A stretch of 64,000 nt of DNA, taken from Fidelibacterota bacterium (GTDB taxonomy: Bacteria; Fidelibacterota; UBA2242; JAOZSR01). The translations under genes were made by a program, and so were the position numbers. This document shows positions 8,448 through 16,133 of the stretch, piece after piece. Below the pieces are notes generated by a model. That model had not been told where the DNA came from and ran no database searches. It worked only from the letters and a program-made list of their open reading frames with translations. Where the stretch lies: contig JAOZSR010000002.1 in the NCBI GenBank assembly GCA_029939575.1, positions 1 through 64,000 of the forward strand. Direction: 5' to 3'. Every line of letters starts with the position of its first letter. The stretch's first letter is position 1.

Positions 8448-9050
8448 ATGAAACCTTTGCATACAATTAAAGATATCGAAAATAATATCTACTTAAAATA
8501 TCAACAGGATGGCATATTAGAAACTTTGGTAGGAATTCTAATAATCGGTTTTGCCTTTGGAATCCATTTTGACCTCTATTATATTGGAACAATTTTTTTC
8601 TTGTTTGGTGTTCCGGTTTTCTATGGATTGAAGAAAAAATTCACATTGCCAAAACTTGGATATATTAAATTCAGTAGTACCAGGCAGAATAAAATAAAAA
8701 TGGAAAAATCTGTTTTTAGTATTTTCTTCTCATTAATACTTATTTCAGGCATTATTATATATTTTTATTTTACAAAAGATAATCGGTTTGAACCTTTTCT
8801 AAGAAAATTTATCTTATTACCTTTTGGCATAATTGGTTTAATCTGTTTTTCTTTAATTGCATATTTTAAAAAATTAATTAGGTTTATTTTTTATGCCCTG
8901 GTTCTGCTTCTTTCCACAATTATCGGTCCAATATTAAACCTTCCTGTTCCCCTTTATTTCAGTATTGCAGGCGCGATCATAACAATATCCGGACTAATAT
9001 ATTTAATAATTTTCATCAAAAAATATTCTTCTTATATTGGAGGACAGTAA
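8448..9050 (+). CDS. membrane protein of the tandem family, copy 2
   Basis: A 200-residue multi-TM protein homologous to its two neighbours. It shows the same N-terminal pattern (IENNIYLKYQQDGILETLVG), the same loop GLKKKFTLPKLGYIKF after the second membrane segment, and the same C-terminal hydrophobic pair ending FIKKY. A ribosome site (AGGAG, 8436-8440 region) precedes the ATG. Its stop overlaps the ATG of copy 3 (shared TAATG), so the three are translated as a unit. The conserved DG motif and positively charged loop suggest a common cytosolic contact surface; function unknown. It could form a hetero-oligomer with copies 1 and 3, which is speculation. Confidence 0.75.
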   Translation: MKPLHTIKDIENNIYLKYQQDGILETLVGILIIGFAFGIHFDLYYIGTIFFLFGVPVFYGLKKKFTLPKLGYIKFSSTRQNKIKMEKSVFSIFFSLILISGIIIYFYFTKDNRFEPFLRKFILLPFGIIGLICFSLIAYFKKLIRFIFYALVLLLSTIIGPILNLPVPLYFSIAGAIITISGLIYLIIFIKKYSSYIGGQ

Positions 9051-9652
9051 TGAATAATAAAATTAATCTTACACAAATCGAAAAAAAGGCATTCTTGACT
9101 TATTTCGAGGATGGAATTTTGGATATATGTGTCGGTTTGCTATTTTTAATTCAAGGTTTCCTGTTAGACTTTGGAAAAGCTCCATTCATTTATATTTCAT
9201 GGATACCTGTAATACTGATTTATCCCATAAAGAAAAGTATAACATTTCCAAGAATGGGATTTGTTCAATTTCGGAAAACAAAGAAAAGAAAAAATCAAAA
9301 AACTATCATGTTTCTGATGATGGCCGGTATTGTTGTATTTCTTGCATTATTACTTCATGTAAAAATTTTATCTAAGGGCAATTTCATTGAAAAATTTGGA
9401 TTTATTGTTTTGGGAATTATCATCTCAGCACCTCCATTTATTGGTTCAGTTATTACCGGAATTACTCGCTTCACAATATATTCACTTATATTATTAGTAG
9501 TATTTATTCATGAAAATTTCACTCATTCTACAGTTCCCATAGACTTTATGATCTTTGGTAGCATTATGCTGGTTATCGGAATATTTTTTCTATTCAAATT
9601 CCTAAAAAAATATCCAAATCAAAAAAATGAGGAATTATCTCATGAAAAATAA
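9050..9652 (+). CDS. membrane protein of the tandem family, copy 3
   Basis: A 200-residue multi-TM protein, third of the tandem set. Motifs line up with copies 1 and 2: IEKKAFLTYFEDGILDICVG near residue 10, PIKKSITFPRMGFVQF after TM2, and FLKKYP before a short acidic tail. It starts on the last base of copy 2's stop codon. Its last 11 bases overlap the start of the winged-helix regulator, so membrane proteins and regulator are coupled. Divergence between copies is high (conserved mainly at the motifs), which points to an old duplication rather than a recent one. Function not recognised. Confidence 0.75.
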   Translation: MNNKINLTQIEKKAFLTYFEDGILDICVGLLFLIQGFLLDFGKAPFIYISWIPVILIYPIKKSITFPRMGFVQFRKTKKRKNQKTIMFLMMAGIVVFLALLLHVKILSKGNFIEKFGFIVLGIIISAPPFIGSVITGITRFTIYSLILLVVFIHENFTHSTVPIDFMIFGSIMLVIGIFFLFKFLKKYPNQKNEELSHEK

Positions 9653-9959
9653 AACCGAATCAAATGGATTCCCAAAAATTGACAAAATCGTACATGAACC
9701 GGCACGACTTATGATTATGACCTTTCTTTATGTAATTGACAGTTCTGATTTTCTCTTTCTCATGCGTCAAACAGGATTAACAAAAGGAAATCTTTCATCC
9801 CATATGAATAAACTTGAAGATGCCGGATATGTTGACATAGAAAAAAAATTCATTGATAAAATTCCCAGAACAATGCTCAAACTTTCAAAAAAAGGACGAA
9901 AAGCTTTTAAAGATTACAGGAACACTATAATTGAATTATTTAAAGATATGCCGGAATGA
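9642..9959 (+). CDS. winged-helix transcriptional regulator (paralogue 2)
   Basis: A 105-residue single winged helix-turn-helix protein, about half identical by eye to the regulator at 5051-5362 (shared TKGNLSSHMNKLEDAGYVDI versus TDGNLSTHLQKLNKAGYIEI; both end with a GRKAF helix). ATG at 9642 is preferred over 9627 because GAGG lies 9 bases before it. It overlaps membrane copy 3 by 11 bases and is the last gene of that operon, followed by a small AT-rich terminator. It is expected to bind the tandem palindromes at 7761-7795 and control its own operon; cross-talk with the other operon is likely given the similar sites. Confidence 0.85.
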   Translation: MKNKTESNGFPKIDKIVHEPARLMIMTFLYVIDSSDFLFLMRQTGLTKGNLSSHMNKLEDAGYVDIEKKFIDKIPRTMLKLSKKGRKAFKDYRNTIIELFKDMPE

Positions 9960-9993
9960 AAACATATCCATTTTGCAAGTATTAACTATCTAT

Positions 9994-10016
9994 GATAAAT
10001 TTTATTTATCTTTTTT
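9994..10016 (+). terminator. small AT-rich terminator
   Basis: Stem GATAAA (9994-9999) / TTTATC (10005-10010) followed by six T, 35 bases past the winged-helix stop. The stem is short and AT-only, so it is probably leaky. It separates the paralogue operon from the XRE promoter. Confidence 0.4.
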
Positions 10017-10078
10017 GTAAAGCAGACTTGACATTACCAATTTCACAACCTATATTTCAATGTAAAGCGAACTTTACA
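10016..10078 (+). promoter_or_regulatory. XRE-gene promoter with two operator copies
   Basis: Consensus-like promoter TTGACA (10028-10033), 17-base spacer, TATATT (10051-10056). Two related palindromes flank it: TGTAAAGCAGACTTGACA at 10016-10033, overlapping the -35, and the perfect TGTAAAGCGAACTTTACA at 10061-10078, at the start site. Starts are 45 bp apart. Placement fits autorepression by the XRE protein encoded just downstream. Confidence 0.7.
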
Positions 10079-10095
10079 ATAACTGGAGATTAACG

Positions 10096-10314
10096 ATGAA
10101 GCCAAAAATTATTAACCAGGTCAGAGAATTTAGAAAATCATCTGCTATGACTCAGGACGAACTTGCTCACCTCACTAAAGTCAGCAGGCAATCGATTATT
10201 TCTATAGAAAAAGGTAAATATATACCAAGTCTTCCCCTTGCATTGAAATTGTCACAAATTTTCAACTGTTCAACAGATAAACTATTTTTTTTGGAGGAAA
10301 AACACCATGGATGA
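10096..10314 (+). CDS. XRE-family HTH regulator
   Basis: A 72-residue protein that is essentially one Cro/C1-type helix-turn-helix domain (residues about 5-60: FRKSSAMTQDELAHLTKVSR, then IISIEKGKYIPSLPLALKL). It ends soon after ...TDKLFFLEE, as in the small YozG-like regulators that sit beside small membrane proteins. A ribosome site GGAG lies 7 bases before the ATG. The last 8 bases overlap the following membrane gene. It probably represses its own promoter through the two palindromes around the -35 and +1. Confidence 0.88.
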   Translation: MKPKIINQVREFRKSSAMTQDELAHLTKVSRQSIISIEKGKYIPSLPLALKLSQIFNCSTDKLFFLEEKHHG

Positions 10315-10501
10315 AAGATTTATACTTCACAGATTGTATTCGACTCGATTTTCTATGTTAATTGGACTTATTGCTATGTTTATATGGTTCAATATTGAAA
10401 TGTTTAAAAATGATACTTTACGCTGGGATATTTTTTATTTTATATTGATTTTCGCAGTTAGTAAAGTTGGCGCAATGATCTATTTTAAATTGACTAATTA
10501 A
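10307..10501 (+). CDS. small two-TM membrane protein
   Basis: A 64-residue protein with two hydrophobic segments (residues about 17-30 and 40-60: FYFILIFAVSKVGAMIYF). It overlaps the XRE gene by 8 bases and is preceded by a strong ribosome site (GGAGG within the XRE 3' end), so it is translationally coupled. XRE/small-membrane-protein pairs are common in bacteria, with the membrane partner often of unknown function. No motif is recognised here. Confidence 0.65.
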   Translation: MDERFILHRLYSTRFSMLIGLIAMFIWFNIEMFKNDTLRWDIFYFILIFAVSKVGAMIYFKLTN

Positions 10502-10565
10502 GTTGAAATCGTGAATTGGTTAAATTCGTTGAAGTTGGAAATTAGGAAAATAAAAGGAAAAAATT

Positions 10566-10850
10566 ATGTTATTACTTTCAAAAAAATTTCGGGAAAAATT
10601 TAATACAGCACAAAAAATGATTGGATTAGGTCAGGCATTATTGGTATTTGGACTTGTCTTACTGGCTCTCGGAGTATTGACAATGAATATTATTGATGGT
10701 AATCTAATGACTGATTATTTTAATGCAGAAAATTGGGATACAAGACTCAACAACTTTCTTTCTGGATTATCATTAGGTTTAGGTTCCGTCTTAATGGGAC
10801 TTTCTATTGTGCTAAATGTACAAGGCATTAAAATGTATAAAAAAAAATAA
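10566..10850 (+). CDS. small two-TM membrane protein
   Basis: A 94-residue protein with two long hydrophobic segments (about 19-42 and 66-88, each rich in Gly and Leu: GLGQALLVFGLVLLALGVL and FLSGLSLGLGSVLMGLSIVL), separated by an acidic/aromatic loop. It has a basic N-terminus and a C-terminal KMYKKK. It lies 64 bases after the previous small membrane gene, probably in the same transcript. Family not recognised. Confidence 0.6.
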   Translation: MLLLSKKFREKFNTAQKMIGLGQALLVFGLVLLALGVLTMNIIDGNLMTDYFNAENWDTRLNNFLSGLSLGLGSVLMGLSIVLNVQGIKMYKKK

Positions 10851-10926
10851 GCGGACAACCATAATCTTTTAATAGAATCAAAAAACCTTAGAAATGGCAT
10901 AAATTATTTAATATAATGGTAAACAA

Positions 10927-11964
10927 ATGAAAATAGTTTTAAAATTACTTATAATTATCATAACAATTCCAACAATATCCTTTTCACAGATTCCATATCT
11001 TAACACCCTGATTTCTGACACTTTGTTCATAAAGATAAAAAACGATTCCCTTGTAGATAATTTTCAGAATAATTATAATATTTCTGATATTAGAAAATAT
11101 TCAGATAATGTTATTGGAATTACACAAATCAATAAATATAAATACTTTCCGGTTGATCAATATCTCTTTTTAAATCATTCAATTTCTAATTTATTAGGAT
11201 ATAAACTTGCTTCTGATTCAATTAATTTCCAGCATAAATTAATAATAGAAGATATTAATCTATGGAATGATACAAAATCCTTTTTCAAAAAAGCCCGGAT
11301 TTTGAGTGGATATTCATATCTTGTTGATGAAAATGATAATAAAACAAAAGATTGGTTGTGGGAAATTCGCTATAAAAATAAAAAGAAACTGGAGATTGAA
11401 GAAAATCTTTCCAATATCTTTGATACATGGCTATCTTCACAAACAGATTCTTTGAAATATTTAAATTTCAACACCCAAATTTATCCTTATAAATATCGCA
11501 GGGTTTTGGAGTCCTGGTTTGACTTTATCTTACTTCCTGATGGTTTCATTATCAATGGAAACCTGACTTTGAATTTTCCCCAAAACCATAAAAACAAATG
11601 GTTCCTGGGATCAGCAGGAATGTATTATCGAAAATCCTCCTATCATGAATCCTTTACTGTTGGTGGATTTGACCAGCACTGGTTCAAGCGATTTTCACCT
11701 ACAATAGTTTGGCGAAATAATAGTACATTTAGATTCGGTATCAATAGTTTCAATCATGAAAAATTTGAGCATGTTGATTATTGGAATATTCTGATGCTAA
11801 ATCTTGGGTTTTCTTCATCTTTTGAATATCGACCAAAAATTTTCCGAGGATTATTTTGTGGCGGAGGACTTTATCTCAACATAAATGGTTTGCCCTATAT
11901 TCCCGAAAAAATTAAAATCGTTGAACCCGGTATTTTTACTACAATAGGAATTTGTCTGCCATGA
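10927..11964 (+). CDS. exported protein of unknown function coupled to TonB receptor
   Basis: A 345-residue protein with a signal peptide (residues 1-20, ...ITIPTISFSQ). The first half is mixed and Asn/Asp-rich. The second half (about 200-345) consists of alternating amphipathic strands with many aromatic residues and ends in a run like an outer-membrane barrel (GLFCGGGLYLNINGL, then PGIFTTIGI). Its TGA overlaps the ATG of the following receptor (ATGA), so the two are made together. It could be a surface accessory or substrate-capture protein for the receptor. I do not recognise a family. Confidence 0.7.
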   Translation: MKIVLKLLIIIITIPTISFSQIPYLNTLISDTLFIKIKNDSLVDNFQNNYNISDIRKYSDNVIGITQINKYKYFPVDQYLFLNHSISNLLGYKLASDSINFQHKLIIEDINLWNDTKSFFKKARILSGYSYLVDENDNKTKDWLWEIRYKNKKKLEIEENLSNIFDTWLSSQTDSLKYLNFNTQIYPYKYRRVLESWFDFILLPDGFIINGNLTLNFPQNHKNKWFLGSAGMYYRKSSYHESFTVGGFDQHWFKRFSPTIVWRNNSTFRFGINSFNHEKFEHVDYWNILMLNLGFSSSFEYRPKIFRGLFCGGGLYLNINGLPYIPEKIKIVEPGIFTTIGICLP

Positions 11965-14267
11965 AAAAAATAATATCATTATTACTCCTCTGTTTTAACA
12001 TCACTTTTGCATATAACATTTCCGGTTACGTGATGGACAAAAGTTCCGGTGAAACAATAATTGGTGTTAACATCATGGTAAAAGATTCAAATAACGGAAC
12101 CGCGACCAATAATGATGGTTTTTTTATAATCCGTAATTTGAATGTTGGTGAAATCACCCTGCAATTTTCACATATTTCATATAAAATTTTCAAGAAAACA
12201 ATTACCCTGTCTAACAAAAATATATTCCTGGGAAACATTCCTCTGGAAACAACTTCAATTGAAACAGAGGCAATTGAAGTAACCGGAAAACGCAGTACAA
12301 TTATTGAAAAAGATCTTGATATTGCAAGTTTTGAAGTTGATCCAATCATTTTGTTTGAAGTACCCCAAATGAACAAAGATGTTTTTAAATTGATGAAATT
12401 TTCTCCCAGTGTTACAATTTCAGATCCTGCCTCTCCCCAATTTCATGTTCGGGGAAGTGATCCCGGAGAAAATCTTGTTCAATTGGATGGAATGACAGTT
12501 TACAATCCCCAACACTTCATGGCATCACAAGCCATTTTCAATCCTTATTCTATCAAAAATATAGAAATGCTGGTGGGTGGTTTTGATGCAGAACATGGTG
12601 GAAGGAATGCTTCAATTTTAAATATTACTTCCAGGGAAGGCCACAAAGATGAAGTTCATGGCGAATTTAAGCCCTCTATATCCGGATTATCCGGAGCTAT
12701 TGAATTTCCGATAAATGATAAATCAACTGCTATGATCTCCGGTCGCTATTACTCTGATTTAATGTTCCGGATCATGATGGGTGTTCCGAATACAATGTCT
12801 GATATCATCGGTACTTTCCAAACAAAAATGGGGAATACAAGATTGAGTTTTACAGGATTTCATGCCCAGGATTATATGGATTACAATGTTTCAAATTTTA
12901 TGATTTACCTGTCTGATCCTGTTTTTGATAATTTTGAAGAAGGATTTATTACCAAAACCAATAACAATGCCTATGGCATACATACTCATTCAGTTCTCTT
13001 ACCAAATTTACTTCTGGATAACCATATTTATTATTCTGCATCAAATGTGGCAAATGATACTTATTTTAAAATGACTTTTTCTGATAGTACAATGGATGAT
13101 TTCGGAGTATCCCTGAATTTTCGAACAAAAATCACCAATAAGATTTCTGACTACACTGTCAAATCCGGACTTACTTATTTCACCTTCTGGAATCAAGCTC
13201 TGAAACTCGGAACAGAACTCAATTTTCTGAATTTTGAAAACCGAATCGGTCAATCTTTTATTACAGAAGAAGTGACAAAAAGAGGTGCAGATCTTCAGGC
13301 TTTTTACCTGCAGGATAAAATCGATCTGGGTAATGTAATTTTCAAAGCTGGGCTGAGAAACACAAGATTTCAGAACGAGAATGTCTGGCGAATTGAACCT
13401 CGGCTTTCATTGGCTATTAAAAGCAATATTACAACTCTGAAGTTTGCCTGGGGAAAATACAATCAATATATCACGACTATGAATTCCAAAGACAATGAAT
13501 TTGTTCAAACCTTGGAATACTTTAATAGTCTGGAAAATTATGAGCCCATAGCTTCTGAACAATTTATTGCAGGATTTGAAGGTTATCTAAATGAAGATAT
13601 TTTCTGTTCGGTAACCGGATATTACAAAGACCTCTTTCGTCTATATAAATTTGATTATTCTGATGCGTCAGGTGAGCAAGCACCGGAAGCAGGTAAAGGT
13701 AAAGCCTATGGAATTGAAACTTTGATCCGTGGAAAATTCGGAAAACTGTCCGGTTGGATAAGTTATACATTATCCAGAGGAACCCGTAGTTTTCCATCTT
13801 ATCGGAATGGCAAAGAATTTCTCTATGATGGAGATCAAACCCATAATATTAAATCAGTTTTGATGTATAATCTAACCCGTGATATCACCGCAAGCACGAC
13901 ACTTCAATTCAGCAGTGGTTATCCAAAAACCTGGGAAACCGGAAAATATAATCAATATAGTTATGATGTTGTAAATGATTGGATTGGAATTTTTCCAAAA
14001 GATATTACTCCGGCAAAAAATAATGTCCGTTATCCACCAAGGATGTTGCTGGATATTGGCTGGAAGAAAAAATTGAGATCTGGTTTCGGCTATAATCTGG
14101 CTGAATATTTAGGTTCAGAAAATGCATATTTTACAATGACGATCAAAAATGTCCTGTTTTTAAAACGTAATCCTTACTACTATTTTTATCTAGAAGACTA
14201 TGGATATTATGGATTTGGAATGAACTATATGCCCAGTGTATCTGCCGGATATAGTATAAAATTTTAG
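11961..14267 (+). CDS. TonB-dependent outer-membrane receptor with CarboxypepD_reg-like domain
   Basis: A 768-residue receptor. It has a signal peptide (1-17), a carboxypeptidase-like regulatory domain (about 18-100, ISGYVMDKSSGETIIGVNIM), a plug (about 125-240 with FHVRGSDPGENLVQLDGM and GGFDAEHGGRNASIL), and a C-terminal barrel ending MPSVSAGYSIKF with the usual terminal phenylalanine. ATG at 11961 is chosen because it overlaps the upstream stop and gives a clean signal peptide. It shares domain order with the receptor at 2184-4337 but is clearly diverged. The DUF4249-like lipoprotein 8 bases downstream suggests a two-part receptor/lipoprotein complex. Ligand unknown. Confidence 0.87.
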   Translation: MKKIISLLLLCFNITFAYNISGYVMDKSSGETIIGVNIMVKDSNNGTATNNDGFFIIRNLNVGEITLQFSHISYKIFKKTITLSNKNIFLGNIPLETTSIETEAIEVTGKRSTIIEKDLDIASFEVDPIILFEVPQMNKDVFKLMKFSPSVTISDPASPQFHVRGSDPGENLVQLDGMTVYNPQHFMASQAIFNPYSIKNIEMLVGGFDAEHGGRNASILNITSREGHKDEVHGEFKPSISGLSGAIEFPINDKSTAMISGRYYSDLMFRIMMGVPNTMSDIIGTFQTKMGNTRLSFTGFHAQDYMDYNVSNFMIYLSDPVFDNFEEGFITKTNNNAYGIHTHSVLLPNLLLDNHIYYSASNVANDTYFKMTFSDSTMDDFGVSLNFRTKITNKISDYTVKSGLTYFTFWNQALKLGTELNFLNFENRIGQSFITEEVTKRGADLQAFYLQDKIDLGNVIFKAGLRNTRFQNENVWRIEPRLSLAIKSNITTLKFAWGKYNQYITTMNSKDNEFVQTLEYFNSLENYEPIASEQFIAGFEGYLNEDIFCSVTGYYKDLFRLYKFDYSDASGEQAPEAGKGKAYGIETLIRGKFGKLSGWISYTLSRGTRSFPSYRNGKEFLYDGDQTHNIKSVLMYNLTRDITASTTLQFSSGYPKTWETGKYNQYSYDVVNDWIGIFPKDITPAKNNVRYPPRMLLDIGWKKKLRSGFGYNLAEYLGSENAYFTMTIKNVLFLKRNPYYYFYLEDYGYYGFGMNYMPSVSAGYSIKF

Positions 14268-14275
14268 AGGAAAAA

Positions 14276-15109
14276 ATGACTAAGATATTTAAAGTAAAAT
14301 CTGCAGAGAAAAGACTAAGTAATTTTATAACTATAAATCTTATAATTATTTCGGTCAGTTTTTTAATAACTCTAATATCTTCTTGTGAATTACCACATCA
14401 GCCCGGACCAATGCCTAAGGAAATCATAGATCTGAACTTTGAACCCGGTTTTAATATATTGGGAGTAGTTCGATTAAATGGAAACAATCCCGAATCTTTT
14501 GTTTTTTTAGATGAAGCTCTAAAAACTGAAGATTATTACAAATATGAAAATCGATATGAGATAACTAATGCTTCTGTAATTATTAGTGATAATGACTCCT
14601 TATATCATTTTAATATTTATGATGAAATAGATTCAACCAGATATATCAACCAAAATTTTATACCTAAAGAAAATAAAACTTATTATCTGGAAATTTCCGC
14701 CACAGGAACATACGGAGATCTTCATCTTACAGCAGAAACTATCGTCCCAACTATTCCATCTCTAAATAAAAATTCCATAATTTTAAAAAATGACAACATA
14801 TCTTTCGATCTGTTTACTACAGATAATGCATTTCGATATGATATAGTTTTATTTTTTCAGAATGAAGAAATACGAGAATCAATTCTAATAAATGAAAGTA
14901 GCACACAAAATATTGAAATTAATTTCTCTAAGCAATTGGGAGAGCCTGTTTATATTGGAATTGCTGCTTATGATAAAAATCTCACTCAATATTTGAATGC
15001 AACATCGTCGATTATTCCTCAAACATACCATGAAGATATTTCTACTGTTGATGAGGGTTATGGATGTTTTGGTGCAATTAGTTTAAATTCAATTAAGTTG
15101 AGCGATTAA
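14276..15109 (+). CDS. DUF4249-like lipoprotein
   Basis: A 277-residue protein with an N-terminal hydrophobic segment ending in a lipobox (LISSC, Cys near residue 37), so a lipid-anchored envelope protein. The body is beta-rich with the pattern ITNASVIISDNDSLYHF followed later by YYLEISATGTYGDL and AETIVPTIP. This matches my knowledge of DUF4249 proteins that accompany TonB receptors in Bacteroidetes-like genomes. It starts 8 bases after the receptor stop with an AGAGG ribosome site. The N-terminal cytosolic stretch before the hydrophobic part is longer than usual, so an internal start is possible though no clear ATG was found. Confidence 0.65.
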   Translation: MTKIFKVKSAEKRLSNFITINLIIISVSFLITLISSCELPHQPGPMPKEIIDLNFEPGFNILGVVRLNGNNPESFVFLDEALKTEDYYKYENRYEITNASVIISDNDSLYHFNIYDEIDSTRYINQNFIPKENKTYYLEISATGTYGDLHLTAETIVPTIPSLNKNSIILKNDNISFDLFTTDNAFRYDIVLFFQNEEIRESILINESSTQNIEINFSKQLGEPVYIGIAAYDKNLTQYLNATSSIIPQTYHEDISTVDEGYGCFGAISLNSIKLSD

Positions 15110-15215
15110 TAATATTTTTATCATGTAACCTGATATGATTTTCTTTTGATTATTCAATCTCTTTGTGTACTTTTTATTTTTCAAATTTTTTATAAATAAA
15201 ATATAAAGGATAGAT

Positions 15216-16133
15216 ATGAAAGTTCTTGAAACAAACAAAATCATCAAAAAGTTTGGAGATTTCACAGCAGTTAATGAAATCTCATTTTCCATTGAAGAAG
15301 GGAAAATATTTGGATTATTAGGGCCTAACGGAGCCGGAAAAACTACCACAATTCGTATGATTATGGACATCATCGCCCCTGACTCCGGTTCTATATCCAT
15401 TATGGGTAAACCTCATAATGGAATGGCTACCGATAATATTGGCTATTTGCCGGAAGAAAGAGGAATGTATCGAAAAATGAAAGTTAGAGAGGTTTTGATC
15501 TTTCTGGCTGCTCTGAAATCCATGAAAAAGAAGGATGCGGATAAGGAAATTGATTATTGGTTAAAAAAAATTAACCTAACAGATTGGAAAAATAAAAAAA
15601 TTGAAGAACTGTCAAAAGGTATGCAGCAAAAAATCCAGTTTATCGGAACAGTTCTGCATAAACCAAAACTGTTAATTCTGGATGAACCCTTTGGCGGGCT
15701 TGATCCCATTAATCAAAACCTAATCAAAGACCTGATGGTTGAACTTAAAGAAAAAGGTACAACAATTATTTTCTCTACTCATGTTATGGAAAGTGCAGAG
15801 AAACTTTGTGATGAAATTTTCCTAATAAACAAAGGTATAGAAATAATATACGGAAATCTGTCAGATGTTAAAAAAAGTTATGGAAAAGAAAATATTCTGA
15901 TTGAATTTGACGGAGATGATTCTTTTCTTAAAAAATCCGATCAAATCAAAAAATTTAATAATTATGGAAAATATGCAGAAGCACAATTAATTAAAAACGC
16001 AGACACTCAATTAATACTCCGGGAAGCAATGAAAACCTGTAAAATCCGAAAATTCGAAATTAACGAACCTTCGCTTCATGATATTTTTATAGAATCTGTA
16101 GGTGAAGCAAACACAGAAGGAGAACTGGAATGA
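15216..16133 (+). CDS. ABC transporter ATP-binding protein, NatA-type
   Basis: A 305-residue ABC ATPase. Walker A GPNGAGKTT lies near residues 33-41, Q-loop region YLPEERGMYRKM near 73-84, signature LSKGMQQK near 135, Walker B LLILDEPFGGLDP near 151-163, and the switch His in IIFSTHVMES. The C-terminal extension (after about 225) and the EERG.Y motif are typical of the NatA/YhaQ group of exporters working with ABC-2 permeases. Its last 4 bases overlap the permease gene. Substrate unknown; the group includes sodium, antibiotic and peptide exporters. Confidence 0.87.
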   Translation: MKVLETNKIIKKFGDFTAVNEISFSIEEGKIFGLLGPNGAGKTTTIRMIMDIIAPDSGSISIMGKPHNGMATDNIGYLPEERGMYRKMKVREVLIFLAALKSMKKKDADKEIDYWLKKINLTDWKNKKIEELSKGMQQKIQFIGTVLHKPKLLILDEPFGGLDPINQNLIKDLMVELKEKGTTIIFSTHVMESAEKLCDEIFLINKGIEIIYGNLSDVKKSYGKENILIEFDGDDSFLKKSDQIKKFNNYGKYAEAQLIKNADTQLILREAMKTCKIRKFEINEPSLHDIFIESVGEANTEGELE

